Shown here: positions 1 through 15,060 of the stretch, in pieces
Layout of the letters: the number at the start of each line of letters is the position of its first letter
Numbering within the stretch: position 1 is the stretch's first letter
The notes under the pieces: model-generated
Databases searched by the model: none
What the model saw: the letters and a program-made list of their open reading frames with translations, nothing else
What the model was told of the DNA's origin: nothing
Assembly (NCBI GenBank): GCA_963681505.1
Contig: OY811989.1
Location: 5,928,000-5,991,999 of the forward strand
Direction: 5' to 3'
Source: Eunapius fragilis
Taxonomy: Eukaryota; Porifera; Demospongiae; Spongillida; Spongillidae
Length of the DNA: 64,000 nt
Position numbers and translations under genes: made by a program

Positions 1-3000
1 AATCCCACTACCAATCCCACTACCAATCCCACTACCAATCCCACTTCCAATCCCACTACCAATCCCACTACCAATCCCACTACCACTACCACTACCAATC
101 CCACTACCAATCCCACTACCAATCCCACTACCAATCCCACTACCAATCCCACTACCAATCCCACTACCAATCCCACTACCAATCCCACTACCAATCCTAC
201 TACCAATCCCACTACCAATCCCACTACCAATCCCACTACCAATCCCACTACCAATCCCACTACCAATCCCACTACCAATCCCACTTCCAATCCCACTACC
301 AATCCCACTACCAATCACACTACCAATCCCACTACCAATCCCACTACCAATCCCACTACCAATCCCACTACCAATCCCACTACCAATCCCACTACCAATC
401 CCACTACCAATCCCACTACCACTACCACTACCAATCCCACTACCAATCCCACTACCAATCCCACTACCAATACCACTACCAATCTCACTACCAATCCTAC
501 TACCAATCCCACTACCAATCCCACTACCAATCCCACTACCACTACCAATCCCACTTCCAATCCCACTACCAATCCCACTACCAATCACACTACCAATCCC
601 ACTACCAATCCCACTACCAATCCCACTACCAATCCCACTACCAATCCCACTACCAATCCCACTACCAATCGCACTACCAATCCCACTACCAATCCCACTA
701 CCAATCCCACTTCCAATCCCACTACCAATCCCACTACCAATCACACTACAAATCCCACTACCAATCCCACTACCAATCCCACTACCAAACCCACTACCAA
801 TACCACTACCAATGTCACTACCAATCCTACTACCAATCCCACTACCAATCCCACTACCAATCCCACTACCACTACCAATCCCACTTCCAATCCCACTACC
901 AATCCCACTACCAATCACACTACCAATCCCACTACCAATCCCACTACCAATCCCACTACCAATCCCACTACCAATCCCACTACCAATCCCACTACCAATC
1001 CCACTACCAATCCCACTACCACTACCACTACCAATCCCACTACCAATCCCACTACCAATCCCACTACCAATACCACTACCAATCTCACTACCAATCCTAC
1101 TACCAATCCCACTACCAATCCCACTACCAATCCCACTACCACTACCAATCCCACTTCCAATCCCACTACCAATCCCACTACCAATCACACTACCAATCCC
1201 ACTACCAATCCCACTACCAATCCCACTACCAATCCCACTACCAATCCCACTACCAATCCTACTACCAATCCCACTACCAATCCCACTACCAATCCCACTA
1301 CCAATCCCACTACCAATCCCACTACCAATCCCACTACCAATCCCACTACCAATCCCACTACCAATCCCACTACCAATCCCACTACCAATCCCACTACCAA
1401 TCCCACTACCAATCCCACTACAAATCCCACTACCAATCCCACTACCAATCCCACTACCAAACCCACTACCAATCCCACTACCAATCCCACTACCAATCCC
1501 ACTACCAATCCCACTACCAATCCCACTACCAATCCCACTACCAATCCCACTACCAATCCCACTACCAATCCCACTTCCAATCCCACTACCAATCCCACTA
1601 CCAATCCCACTACCACTACCACTACCAATCCCACTACCAATCCCACTACCAATCCCACTACCAATCCCACTACCAATCCCACTACCAATCCCACTACCAA
1701 TCCCACTACCAATCCCACTACCAATCCTACTACCAATCCCACTACCAATCCCACTACCAATCCCACTACCAATCCCACTACCAATCCCACTACCAATCCC
1801 ACTACCAATCCCACTACCAATCCCACTACCAATCCCACTACCAATCCCACTACCAATCCCACTACCAATCCCACTACCAATCCCACTACCAATCCCACTA
1901 CCACTACCACTACCACTACCAAACCCACTACCAATCCCACTACCAAGCCCACTACCAATCCCACTACCAATCCAACTACCAATCCCACTACCAATCCCAC
2001 TACCAATCCCACTACCAATCCCACTCCCAATCCCACTACCAATCCCACTACCAATCCCACTACCAATCCCACTACCAATCCCACTGCCAATCCCACTACC
2101 AATCCCACTACCAATCCCACTACCAATCCCACTACCAATCCCACTACCAATCCCACTACCAATCCCACTACCAATCCCACTACCACTACCACTACCAATC
2201 CCACTACCAATCCCACTACCAATCCCACTACCAATCCCACTACCAATCCCACTACCAATCCCACTACCAATCCCACTACCAATCCCACTACCAATCCCAC
2301 TACCAATCCCACTACCAATCCCACTACCACTACCACTACCAATCCCACTACCAATCCCACTACCAATCCCACTACCAATCCCACTACCAATCCCCCTACC
2401 AATCCCACTACCAATCCCACTAACAATCCCACTACCAATCCCACTACCACTACCACTACCACTACCAATCCCACTACCAATCCCACTACCAATCCCACTA
2501 CCAATCCCACTACCAATCCCACTACCAATCCCACTACCATTCCCACTACAAATCCCACTACCAATCCCACTACCAATCCCACTACCACAACCACTACCAC
2601 TACCACTACCAATCCCACTACCAATCCCACTACCACAACCACTACCACTACCACTACCAATTCCACTACCAATACCACTACCAATCCCACTACCAATCCC
2701 ACTACCAATCCCACTACCAATCCCTCTACCAATCCCACTACCAATCCCACTACCAATCCCACTACCACTACCACTACCAATCCCACTACCAATCCCACTA
2801 CCAATCCCACTACCAATCCCACTACCAATCCCACTACCACTACCACTACCAATCCCACTACCAATCCCACTACCGATCCCACTACCAATCCCACTACCAA
2901 TCCCACTACAATCTCACTACCAATCCCACTACCAATCCCACTACCAATCCCACTACCAATCCCACTACCAATCCCACTACCAATCCCACTACCAATCCCA

Positions 3001-6000
3001 CTACCACTACCACTACTATTACCAATCCCACTACCAATCCCACTACCTCTACCACTACCACTACCAATCCCACTACCAATCCCTTTACCAATCCCACTAC
3101 CAATCCCACTACCAATCCCACTACCAATCCCACTACCAATCCCACTACCACTACTACTACAAATCCCACTACGATTCCCACTACCACTACCACTACCAAT
3201 CCCACTACCAATCCCACTACCACTACTACTACCAATCCCACTACCAATCCCACTACCAATCCCACTACCAATCCCACTACCACTACCACTACCACTACAA
3301 ATCCCACTACCAATCCCACTACCAATCCCACTACCAATCCCACTACCAATCCCACTACTAATCCCACTACCAATCCCACTACCACTACCACTACCACTAC
3401 CAATCCCACTACCAATCCCACTACCAATCCCACTACCACTACCACTACCAATCCCACTACCAATCCCACTACCAATCCCACTACCAATCCCATTACCAAT
3501 CCCACTACCAATCCCACTACCAATCCCACTACCAATCCCACTACCAATCCCACTACCACTACCACTACCATTCCAACTACTAATCCCACTACCAATCCCA
3601 CTACAAATCCCACTACCAATCCCACTACCAATCCCACTACCTATCCCACTACCACTACCACTACCAATCCCACTACCATTCCTACTACCACTACCACTAC
3701 CAATCCCACTACCAATCCCACTACCACTACCACTACCAATCCTACTACCACTACCACTACCAATTCCCCTACCAATCCCACTACCACTAGAATTTCCACT
3801 ATAAATCCCACTACCAATCCCACTACCACTTCCACTACTTCTACCAATGCCACTACCAATCCCACTACCAATCCCACTACCAATCCCACTACCAATCCCA
3901 TTACCAATCCCACTACCACTACCACTATCAAACCCACTACCAATCCCACTACCACTACCACTACCACTAGCAATCCCACTACCAATCCCACTACCAATCC
4001 CTCTTCCAATCCCACTACCAATCCCACTACCACTACCACTACCAATCCCACTACCAATCCCACTACCAATCCCACTACCAATCGCACTACCAATCCCACT
4101 TCTAATCCCACTACCAATCCCACTACCAATCCCACTACCATTCCCACTACCACTACCACTACCAATCCCACTACCAATCCCACTACCACTACCACTACCA
4201 ATCCCACTACCACTACCACTACCAATTCCCCTACCAATCCCACTACCACTAGAATTTCCACTATAAATCCCACTACCAATCCCACTACCACTTCCACTAC
4301 TTCTACCAATGCCACTACCAATCCCACTACCAATCCCACTACCAATCCCACTACCAATCCCATTACCAATCCCACTACCACTACCTCTATCAAACCCACT
4401 ACCAATCCCACTACCACTACCACTACCACTACCAATCCCACTACCAATCCCACTACCAATCCCTCTTCCAATCCCACTACCAATCCCACTACCACTACCA
4501 CTACCAATCCCACTACCAATCCCACTACCAATCCCACTACCAATCGCACTACCAATCCCACTTCTAATCCCACTACCAATCCCACTACCAATCCCACTAC
4601 CAATCCCACTACCAATCCCACTACCAAACCCACTACCAATCCCACTACCAATCCCACTACCAATCCCACTACCAATCCCACTACCAATCCCACTACCAAT
4701 CCCACTACCAATCCCACTACCAATCCCACTACCAATCCCACTACCAATCCCACTACCAATCCCACTACCACTACCACTACCACTACCAATCCCACTACCA
4801 ATCCCACTACCAATCCCACTACCAATCCCACTACCAATCCCACTACCAATCCCACTACCAATCCCACTACCAATCCCACTATCAATCCCACTACCAATCC
4901 CACTACCAATCCCACTACCAATCCCACTACCAATCCCACTACCAATCCCACTACCAATCCCACTACCACTACCACTACCACTACCAATCCCACAACCAAT
5001 CCCACTACCAATCCCACTACCAATCCCACTACCACTACCACTACCACTACCAATCCCACTACCAATCCCACTACCAATCCCACTACCAATCCCACTACCA
5101 ATTCCACTACCAATCCCACTACCAATCCCACTACCAATCCCACTACCAATCCCACTACCAATCCCACTACCAATCCCACTACCAATCCCACTACCAATCC
5201 CACTACCAATCCCACTACCAATCCCACTACCAATCCCACTACCAATCCCACTACCAATCCCACTACCAATCCCACTACCACTACCACTACCACTACCAAT
5301 CCCACAACCAATCCCACTACCAATCCAACTACCAATCCCACTACCAATCCCACTACCAATCCCACTACCAATCCCACTAGCAATCCCACTACCAATCCCA
5401 GTACAACTACCACTACCAATCCCACTACCAATCACACTACCAATCCCACTACCAATATCACTACCAATCCCACTACCAATCCCACTACCAATCCCACTAC
5501 CAATCCCACGACCAATCCCACTACCAATCCCACTACCAATCCCACTACCAATCCAACTACCAATCCCACTACCACTACCACTACCATTACCAATCCCACT
5601 ACCAATCCCACAACCTCTACCACTACCACTACCAATCCCACTACCAATCCCACTACCAATCCCACTACCACTACCACTACCACTACCAATCCCACTACCA
5701 CTACCAATCCCACTACCACTACAACTACCACTACCAATCCCACTACCACTACCACTACCAGTCCCACTACCAATCCAACTACCAATCCCACTACCAATTC
5801 CACTACCAATCCCACTACCAATCCCACTACCACTCCCACTACCAATCCCACTACCACTACCACAACCAATCCAACTACCAATCCCACTAAAAATCCCACT
5901 ACCAATCCCACTACCAATCCCACTACCAATCCCACTACCAATCCCACTACCACTACCACTACCAATCCCACTACCAATCCCATTACCAAACCCACTACCA

Positions 6001-9000
6001 ATCCCACTACCAATCCCACTACCCATCCCACTACCAATCCCACTACCAATCCCACTACCACTACCTCTACCAATCCCACTACCAATCCCACTACCACTAC
6101 CACTACCACTACCAATCCCACTACCACTACCACTACCAATCCCAATACCAATCCCACCACGACTTCCACTACCAATCCCACTACCAATCCCACTACCAAT
6201 CCCACTACCACTACCACTACCACTACCAATCCCACTACCAATCCCACTACCAATCCCACTACCAATCCCACTACCAATCCCACTACCACTACCACTACCA
6301 CTACCAATCCCACTACCAATCCCACTACCAATCCCACTACCAATCCCACTACCAATCCCACTACCAATCCCACTACCATTCCCACTACCAATCCCACTAC
6401 CAATCCCACTACCAATCCCACTACTACTACCACTACCACTACCACTACCAATCCCACTACCAATACCACTACCAATCCCACTACCAATCCCACTACCACT
6501 ACCACTACCACTACCAATCCCACTACCAATCCCACTACCAATCCCACTACCATTCCCACTACCAATCCCACTACCACTACCACTACCACTACCAATCCCA
6601 CTACCAATCCCACTACCAATCCCACTACCAATCCCACTACCAATCCCACTACCAATCCCACTACCATTCCCACTACCAATCCCACTACCAATCGCACTAC
6701 CAATCCCACTACCACTACCACTACCACTACCACTACCAATCCCACTACCAATACCACTACCAATCCCACTACCAATCCCACTACCAATCCCACTACCAAT
6801 CCCACTACCAATCCCACTACCAATCCCACTACCAATCCCACTACCACTACCACCACCAATCCCACTACCAATCCCACTACCAATCCAACTACCAATCCCA
6901 CTACCAATCCCACTACCACTACCACTACCAATCCCACTACCAATCCCATTACCAATCCCACTACCAATCCCACTACCAATCCCACTACCAATCCCACTAC
7001 CAATCTCACTACCAATCCCACTACCAATCCCACTACCAATCCCACTACCAATCCCACTACCAATACCACTACCAATCCCACTACCAATCCCACTACCACT
7101 ACCACTACTATTACCAATCCCACTACCAATCCCACTACCTCTACCACTACCACTACCAATCCCACTACTAATCCCTTTACCAATCCCACTACCAATCCCA
7201 CTACCAATCCCACTACCAATCCCACTACCACTACTACTACAAATCCCACTACGATTCCCACTACCACTACCACTACCAATCCCACTACCAATCCCACTAC
7301 CACTACTACTACCAATCCCACTACCAATCCCACTACCAATCCCACTACCAATCCCACTACCACTACCACTACCACTACCAATCCCACTACCAATCCCACT
7401 ACCAATCCCACAACCAATCCCACTACCAATCCCACTACTAATCCCACTACCAATCCCACTACCACTACCACTACCACTACCAATCCCACTACCAATCCCA
7501 CTACCAATCCCACTACCACTACCACTACCAATCCCACTACCAATCCCACTACCAATCCCACTACCAATCCCACTACCAATCCCACTACCAATCCCACTAC
7601 CAATCCCACTACCAATCCCACTACCAATCCCACTACCAATCCCACTACCAATCCCACTACCAATCCCACTACAAATCCCACTACCAATCCCACTACCAAT
7701 CCCACTACCAATCCCACTTCCAATCCCACTACCAATCCCACTACCAATCCCACTACCATTCCCACTACCAATCCCACTACCAATCCCACTACCAATCCCA
7801 CTACCACTACCACTACCACTACCACTACCAATCCCACTACCATTCCCACTACCACTACCACTACCAATCCCACTACCAATCCCACTACCACTACCACTAC
7901 CAATCCCACTACCACAACCACTACCAATTCCCCTACCAATCCCACTACCACTAGAATTTCCACTATAAATCCCACTACCAATCCCACTACCACTTCCACT
8001 ACTTCTACCAATGCCACTACCAATCCCACTACCAATCCCACTACCAATCCCACTACCAATCCCATTACCAATCCCACTACCACTACCACTATAAAACCCA
8101 CTACCAATCCCACTACCACTACCACTACCACTACCAATCCCACTACCAATCCCACTACCAATCCCTCTTCCAATCCCACTACCAATCCCACTACCACTAC
8201 CACTACCAATCCCACTACCAATCCCACTACCAATCCCACTACCAATCGCACTACCAATCCCACTACTAATCCCACTACCAATCCCACTACCAATCCCACT
8301 ACCAATCCCACTACCAATCCCACTACCAATCCCACTACCAATCCCACTACCAATCCCACTACCACTACCACTACCACTACAAATCCCACTACCACTACCA
8401 ATCCCACTACCACTACAACTACCACTACCAATCCCACTACCACTACCACTACCAGTCCCACTACCAATCCAACTACCAATCCCACTACCAATTCCACTAC
8501 CAATCCCACTACCAATCCCACTACCAATCCCACTACCAATCCCACTACCACTACCACAACCAATCCAACTACCAATCCCACTAAAAATCCCACTACCAAT
8601 CCCACTACCAATCCCACTACCAATCCCACTACCAATCCCACTACCACTACCACTACCAATCCCACTACCAATCCCATTACCAAACCCACTACCAATCCCA
8701 CTACCAATCCCACTACCAATCCCACTACCAATCCCACTACCAATCCCACTACCACTACCTCTACCAATCCCACTACCAATCCCACTACCACTACCACTAC
8801 CACTACCACTACCAATCCCACTACCACTACCACTACCAATCCCACTACCAATCCCACTACGACTTCCACTACCAATCCCACTACCAATCCCACTACCAAT
8901 CCCACTACCACTACCACTACCACTACCAATCCCACTACCAATCCCACTACCAATCCCACTACCAATCCCACTACCAATCCCACTACCACTACCACTACCA

Positions 9001-11670
9001 CTACCAATCCCACTACCAATCCCACTACCAATCCCACTACCAATCCCACTACCAATCCCACTACCAATCCCACTACCATTCCCACTACCAATCCCACTAC
9101 CAATCCCACTACCAATCCCACTACCACTACCACTACCACTACCACTACCAATCCCACTACCAATACCACTACCAATCCCACTACCAATCCCACTACCACT
9201 ACGACTACCACTACCAATCCCACTACCAATCGCACTACCAATCCCACTACTAATCCCACTACCAATCCCACTACCATTCCCACTACCAGTACCACTACTA
9301 ATCCCACTACCAATCCCACTACCAATGCCACTACCAATCCCACTACCAATCCCATAACCAATCCCACTACCAATCCCACTACCAATCCCACTACCAATCC
9401 ACTACCAATCCCACTACCACTACCACTACCAATCCCACTTCCAATCCCACTACCCATCAAACTACCAATTCCACTAGCAATCCCACTACCAATTCCACTA
9501 ACAATCCCACTACCACTACCACTACCAATCCCACTACCAATCCCACTACCAATCCCACTACCAATCCCACTACCAATCCCACTACCACTACCACTACCAC
9601 TACCAATCCCACTACCAATCCCACTACCAATCGCACTACCAATCCCACTACCAATCCCACTACCAATCCCACTATCACTACCACTACCAATCCCACTACC
9701 AATCCCATTACCAATCCCACTACCAATCCCACTACCAATCCCACTACCAATCCCACTACCAATCCCACTACCAATCCCACTACCACTACCTCTACCAATC
9801 CCACTACCTATCCTACTACCAATCCCACTTCCAATCCCACTACCAATCCCACTACCAATCCCACTACCAATCCCACTACCACTACCACTACCACTACCAA
9901 TCCCACTACCACTACCACTACCAATCCCACTACCAATCCCACTACCAATCCCACTACCAATCCCACTACGACTTCCACTACCAATCCCACTACCAATTAC
10001 ACTACCAATCCCACTACCACTACCACTACCACTACCAATCCCACAACCAATCCCACTACCAATCCCACTACCAATCCCACTACCAATCCCACTACCAATC
10101 CCACTACAATCCCACTACCAATCCCACTACCAATCCAACTACCAATCCCACTACCAATCCCACTACCAATCCCACTACCAATCCCACTACCAATCCCACT
10201 ACAAATCGCACTACCAATCCCACTACCACTACCACTACCAATCCAACTACCAATCCCACTACCAATCCCACTACCAATCCCACTACCAATCCCACTACCA
10301 ATCCCACTACCAATCCCACTACCACTACCACTACCAATCCCACTACCAATCCCACTACCAATCCCACTACCAATATCACTACCAATCCCACTACCACTAC
10401 CACTACCAATCCCACTACCAATCCCATTACCAATCCCACTACCAATCCCACTACCAATCCCACTACAAATCCCACTACCAATCCCACTACCAATCCCACT
10501 ACCACTACCTCTACCAATCCCTCTACCAATCCCACTACCAATCTCACTACCAATCTCACTACCAATCCCACTACCAATCCCACTACCAATCCCACTACCA
10601 ATCCCACTACCAATCCCACTACCACTACCACTACCATTACCAATCCCACTACCAATCCCACTACCTCTACCACTACCACTACCAATCCCACTACCAATCC
10701 CACTACCAATCCCACTACCACTACCACTACCACTACCAATCCCACTACCACTACCACTACCAAACCCACTACCAATCCCACTACCAATCTCACTACCAAT
10801 CCCACTACCAATCCCACTACCAATCCCACTACCAATCCCACTACCACTACCACAACCAATCCCACTACCATTCCCACTACCACTACCACTACCAATCCCA
10901 CTACCAATCCCACTACCACTACCACTACCAATCCCACTACCACTACCACTACCAATTCCCCTACCAATCCCACTACCACTAGAATTTCCACTATAAATCC
11001 CACTACCAAACCCACTACCACTACCACTACTTGTACTAATCCCACTACCAATCCCACTACCAATCCCACTACCAATCCCACTACCAATCCCACTACCAAT
11101 CCCACTACCAATCCCACTACCAATTCCACTACCAATCCCACTACCAATCCCACTACCAATCCCACTACCAATTCCACTACCAATCCCACTACCACCACCA
11201 CTACCAATCCCACTACCAATCCCACTACCAATCCCACTACCAATCCCACTACCACTACCACAACCAATCCCACTTCCAATCCCACTACCATTCACGCAAC
11301 CACTACAATTACCACTGTTAATCCCACTACCAATCCCACTACCACTCCCTCTACCAATCCCACTACCACTACCACTACTACTACCAATCCCACTACCACT
11401 ACCACTACTAATCCCCCTACCAATCAGAGTACCACTACAATTACCACTACCAATCCCATACCAATCCACTACCAATCCCACTACCACTACCACTACCACT
11501 ACTAATCCCACTATTTCTACCACTACCACTACCAATCCCATTACCAATCCCACTACCGCTACCACTACCAATCCCACTACCACTACCAATCCCACTTCCA
11601 CTACACTACCAATCCCACTACCAATCCCACTACCACTTCAATTACCACTACCAATCCCGCTACCAATCCC
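1..11670. repeat. Minisatellite array A (12-bp unit with 6-bp short form)
   Basis: Tandem array of ACCAATCCCACT, on the minus strand AGTGGGATTGGT, interspersed with a 6-bp short form ACCACT that equals the unit minus AATCCC. Short forms come in runs of one to four, so the array reads like a string of two symbols. The plus strand is almost free of G apart from point variants. Point variants are frequent (AATCTC, AATTCC, AATCGC, ACTTCC), while shifts out of the 6-bp register are rare: one near 2908, one near 9399 and a few in the degenerate last 400 bp. The array runs off the left edge. Long open frames on both strands are products of the repeat composition and are not annotated as genes. Confidence 0.97.
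271..1230. repeat. Local duplication inside array A (offset 600 bp)
   Basis: Positions about 271-630 recur at about 871-1230 with a constant offset of 600 bp, including matching rare variants (AATCACAC, the AATACC/AATCTC/AATCCTAC cluster, and ACTTCC). The rows at 301-600 and 901-1200 are the same by eye. A third, partial copy of the variant cluster lies near 790-840. This is a local higher-order repeat made by unequal exchange. Confidence 0.8.
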
Positions 11671-12955
11671 TTATGGCGGGATCAATCCCCATCAATTCGG
11701 CGCATTTCGGCACGCATGGACGGTTTGGTGCCCTTCGGCTGGACAAATCTGTAACAATTCGGCGCAATTCGGCGTGGTACGACCGATTGCTGCACATTCA
11801 CGGGATCAATCTGTATCAATTCGGCGCAATTCGGTGCGCATGGACGGATTGGTGCGCTTCGCAGGGATCAATCTGCAACAATTCGGCACAATTCGGCGCG
11901 CTGCGACGGATTGCTGCATTATCGCGGGATCAATCTGCAATAATTCGGCACAATTCGGCGCGCTGCACTTTAACGGGTTCAATCTGTAACAATTCAGAGC
12001 AATTCGCGCGCTGCAACGGATTGGTGCACTTTTGCGGGATCAATCTGCAACAATTCGGCACAATTCGGCGCGCTGCGACAGATTGCACCACTTTCGCGGA
12101 ACCAATCTGTAACAATTCGGCGAGCTGCGACGGATTGCTGCACTTTCACGGGATCAATCTGTAACAATTCGGCGCGCAGCGACGGATTGGTGAACTGTCG
12201 CGGGGGCAATATGCAACAATTCGGCACAATTCAGCACGCTTGAACCGATTGCTGCACTTTCACGGGTTCTATCTGTAACAATTCGGCGCATTTCGGCGCG
12301 CATGGACGGATTGGTGCGCTTCGGCTGAACCAATCTGTAACAATTCGGCGCAATTCGGCGTGGTACGACCGATTGCTGCACATTGACGGGATCAACGTGT
12401 AACAACTCAGCGCAATTCGGCGCGATGCGACAGATTGTTGCACTTTCACGGGAACAATCTGTATCAATTCGGCGCGCTGCCTCGGATTGCTGCATTACCG
12501 CGGGATCAATCTGCAACAATTCGGCACAATTCGGCGCGCTGCGACAGATTGCACCACTTTCGCGGAACCAATCTGTAACAATTCGGCGCGCTGCAACGGA
12601 TTGCTGCACTTTCACCGGGACAAATCTGTAACAGTTCAGCGCAATTCGGCGCGCTGCGACGGAATCCTGCACTTTTGCAGGATCAATCTGTAACAATTCG
12701 GCGCAATTCGGCGTGGTGTGACCGATTGCTGCACATTCACGGGATCAATCTGTAACAACTCAGCGTAATTCGGCGCGCTGCGACGGATTGCTGCACTTTT
12801 ATGGGATCAAGCTGTAACAATTCGGCGCAATTCGGAGCGCTGCGACGGATTGGTGCACTTTCGCGGGAGCAATCTGCAACAATCTGCAACTATTCGGCAC
12901 AATTCGGCGCGCTGCGACCAATTGCTGCACTTTCACAGGTTCAATCTGTAATAAT
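11671..12955 (+). repeat. 62/51-bp CpG-rich tandem repeat island
   Basis: About 20-23 diverged monomers lie between the two minisatellite arrays. The full unit is about 62 bp, starts GGATCAATCTGTAACAATTC, and carries the words GGCGCAATTC, GGCGCGCTGCGACGG and ATTGCTGCACTTTC. A shorter form of about 51 bp lacks the internal GGCRCAATTC word. Monomers differ by roughly 10-20% by eye, so this array is older or less homogenised than its neighbours. Both edges are sharp: AATCCCTTATGGCGGGATCA at the left and TGTAATAATACCAATCCC at the right. No RNA gene or promoter is recognisable. Short open frames in it end at random and are not called. Confidence 0.93.
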
Positions 12956-15060
12956 ACCAATCCCACTACCAATCCCACTACCAATCCCGCTAGCAATCCC
13001 ACTACCAATCCCACTACCAATCCCACTACCAATCCCACTACCAATCTCACTACCAATCCCACTACCAATCCCACTACCAATCCCACTACCAATCCCACTA
13101 CCAATCCCACTACCAATCCCACTACCAATCCCACTACCAATCCCACTACCAATCCCACTACCAATCCCACTACCACTACCACTACTATTACCAATCCCAC
13201 TACCAATCCCACTACCTCTACCACTACCACTACCAATCCCACTACCAATCCCACTACTAATCCCACTACCAATCCCACTACCAATCCCACTACCAATCCC
13301 ACTACCAATCCCACTACCAATCCCACTACCAATCCCACTACAACTACTACTACCAATCCCACTACCAATCCCACTACCAATCCCACTACCAATCCCACTA
13401 CCACTACCACTACCACTACCAATCCCACTACCAATCCCACTACCTATCCCACTACCAATCCCACTACCAATCCCACTACCAATCCCACTACCAATCCCAC
13501 TACCACTACCACTACCACTACCAATCCCACTACCAATCCCACTACCAATCCCACTACCACTACCACTACCAATCCCACTACCAATCCCACTACCAATCCC
13601 ACTACCAATCCCACTACCAATCCCACTTCCAATCCCACTACCAATCCCACTACCAATCCCACTACCACTACCACTACAAATCCAACTACCAATCCCACTA
13701 CCAATCCCACTACAAATCCCACTACCAATCCCACTACCAATCCCACTACCTATCCCACTACCACTACCACTACCAATCCCACTACCATTCCCACTACCAC
13801 TACCACTCTCAATCCCACTACCAATCCCACTACCACTACCACTACCAATCCCACTACCACTACCACTACCAATTCCCCTACCAATCCCACTACCACTAGA
13901 ATTTCCACTATAAATCCCACTACCAATCCCACTACCACTTCCACTACTTCTACCAATGCCACTACCAATCCCACTACCAATCCCACTACCAATCCCACTA
14001 ACAATCCCATTACCAATCCCACTACCACTACCACTATCAAACCCACTACCAATCCCACTACCACTACCACTACCACTACCAATCCCACTACCAATCCCAC
14101 TACCAATCCCTCTTCCAATCCCACTACCAATCCCACTACCACTACCACTACCACTACCAATCCCACTACCAATCCCACTACCAATCCCACTACCAATCCC
14201 ACTACCAATCCCACTACCAATCCCACTACCATTCCCACTACAAATCCCACTACCAATCCCACTACCAATCCCACTACCACAACCACTACCACTACCACTA
14301 CCAATCCCACTACCAATACCACTACCAATCCCACTACCAATCCCACTACCAATCCCACTACCAATCCCTCTACCAATCCCACTACCAATCCCACTACCAA
14401 TCCCACTACCACTACCACTACCAATCCCACTACCAATCCCACTACCAATCCCACTACCAATCCCACTACCAATCCCACTACCACTACCACTACCAATCCC
14501 ACTACCAATCCCAATACCGATCCCACTACCAATCCCACTACCAATCCCACTACCAATCTCACTACCAATCCCACTACCAATCCCATTACCAATCCCACTA
14601 CCAATCCCACTACCAATCCCACTACCAATCCCACTACCAATCCCACTACCAATCCCACTACCAATCCCACTACCAATCCCACTACCAATCCCACTACCAC
14701 TACCACTACTATTACCAATCCCTCTACCAATCCCACTACCTCTACCACTACCACTACCAATCCCACTACCAATCCCTTTACCAATCCCACTACCAATCCC
14801 ACTACCAATCCCACTACCAATCCCACTACCAATCCCACTACCACTACTACTACAAATCCCACTACGATTCCCACTACCACTACCACTACCAATCCCACTA
14901 CCAATCCCACTACCACTACTACCAATCCCACTACCAATCCCACTACCAATCCCACTACCAATCCCACTACCTCTACCACTACCACTACAAATCCCACTAC
15001 CAATCCCACTACCAATCCCACTACCAATCCCACTACCAATCCCACTACTAATCCCACTAC

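Noticed and set aside
11673-12696. Short frames in the 62-bp repeat as genes
   Set aside because: Overlapping frames on both strands, all ending within a few monomers and without conserved starts.
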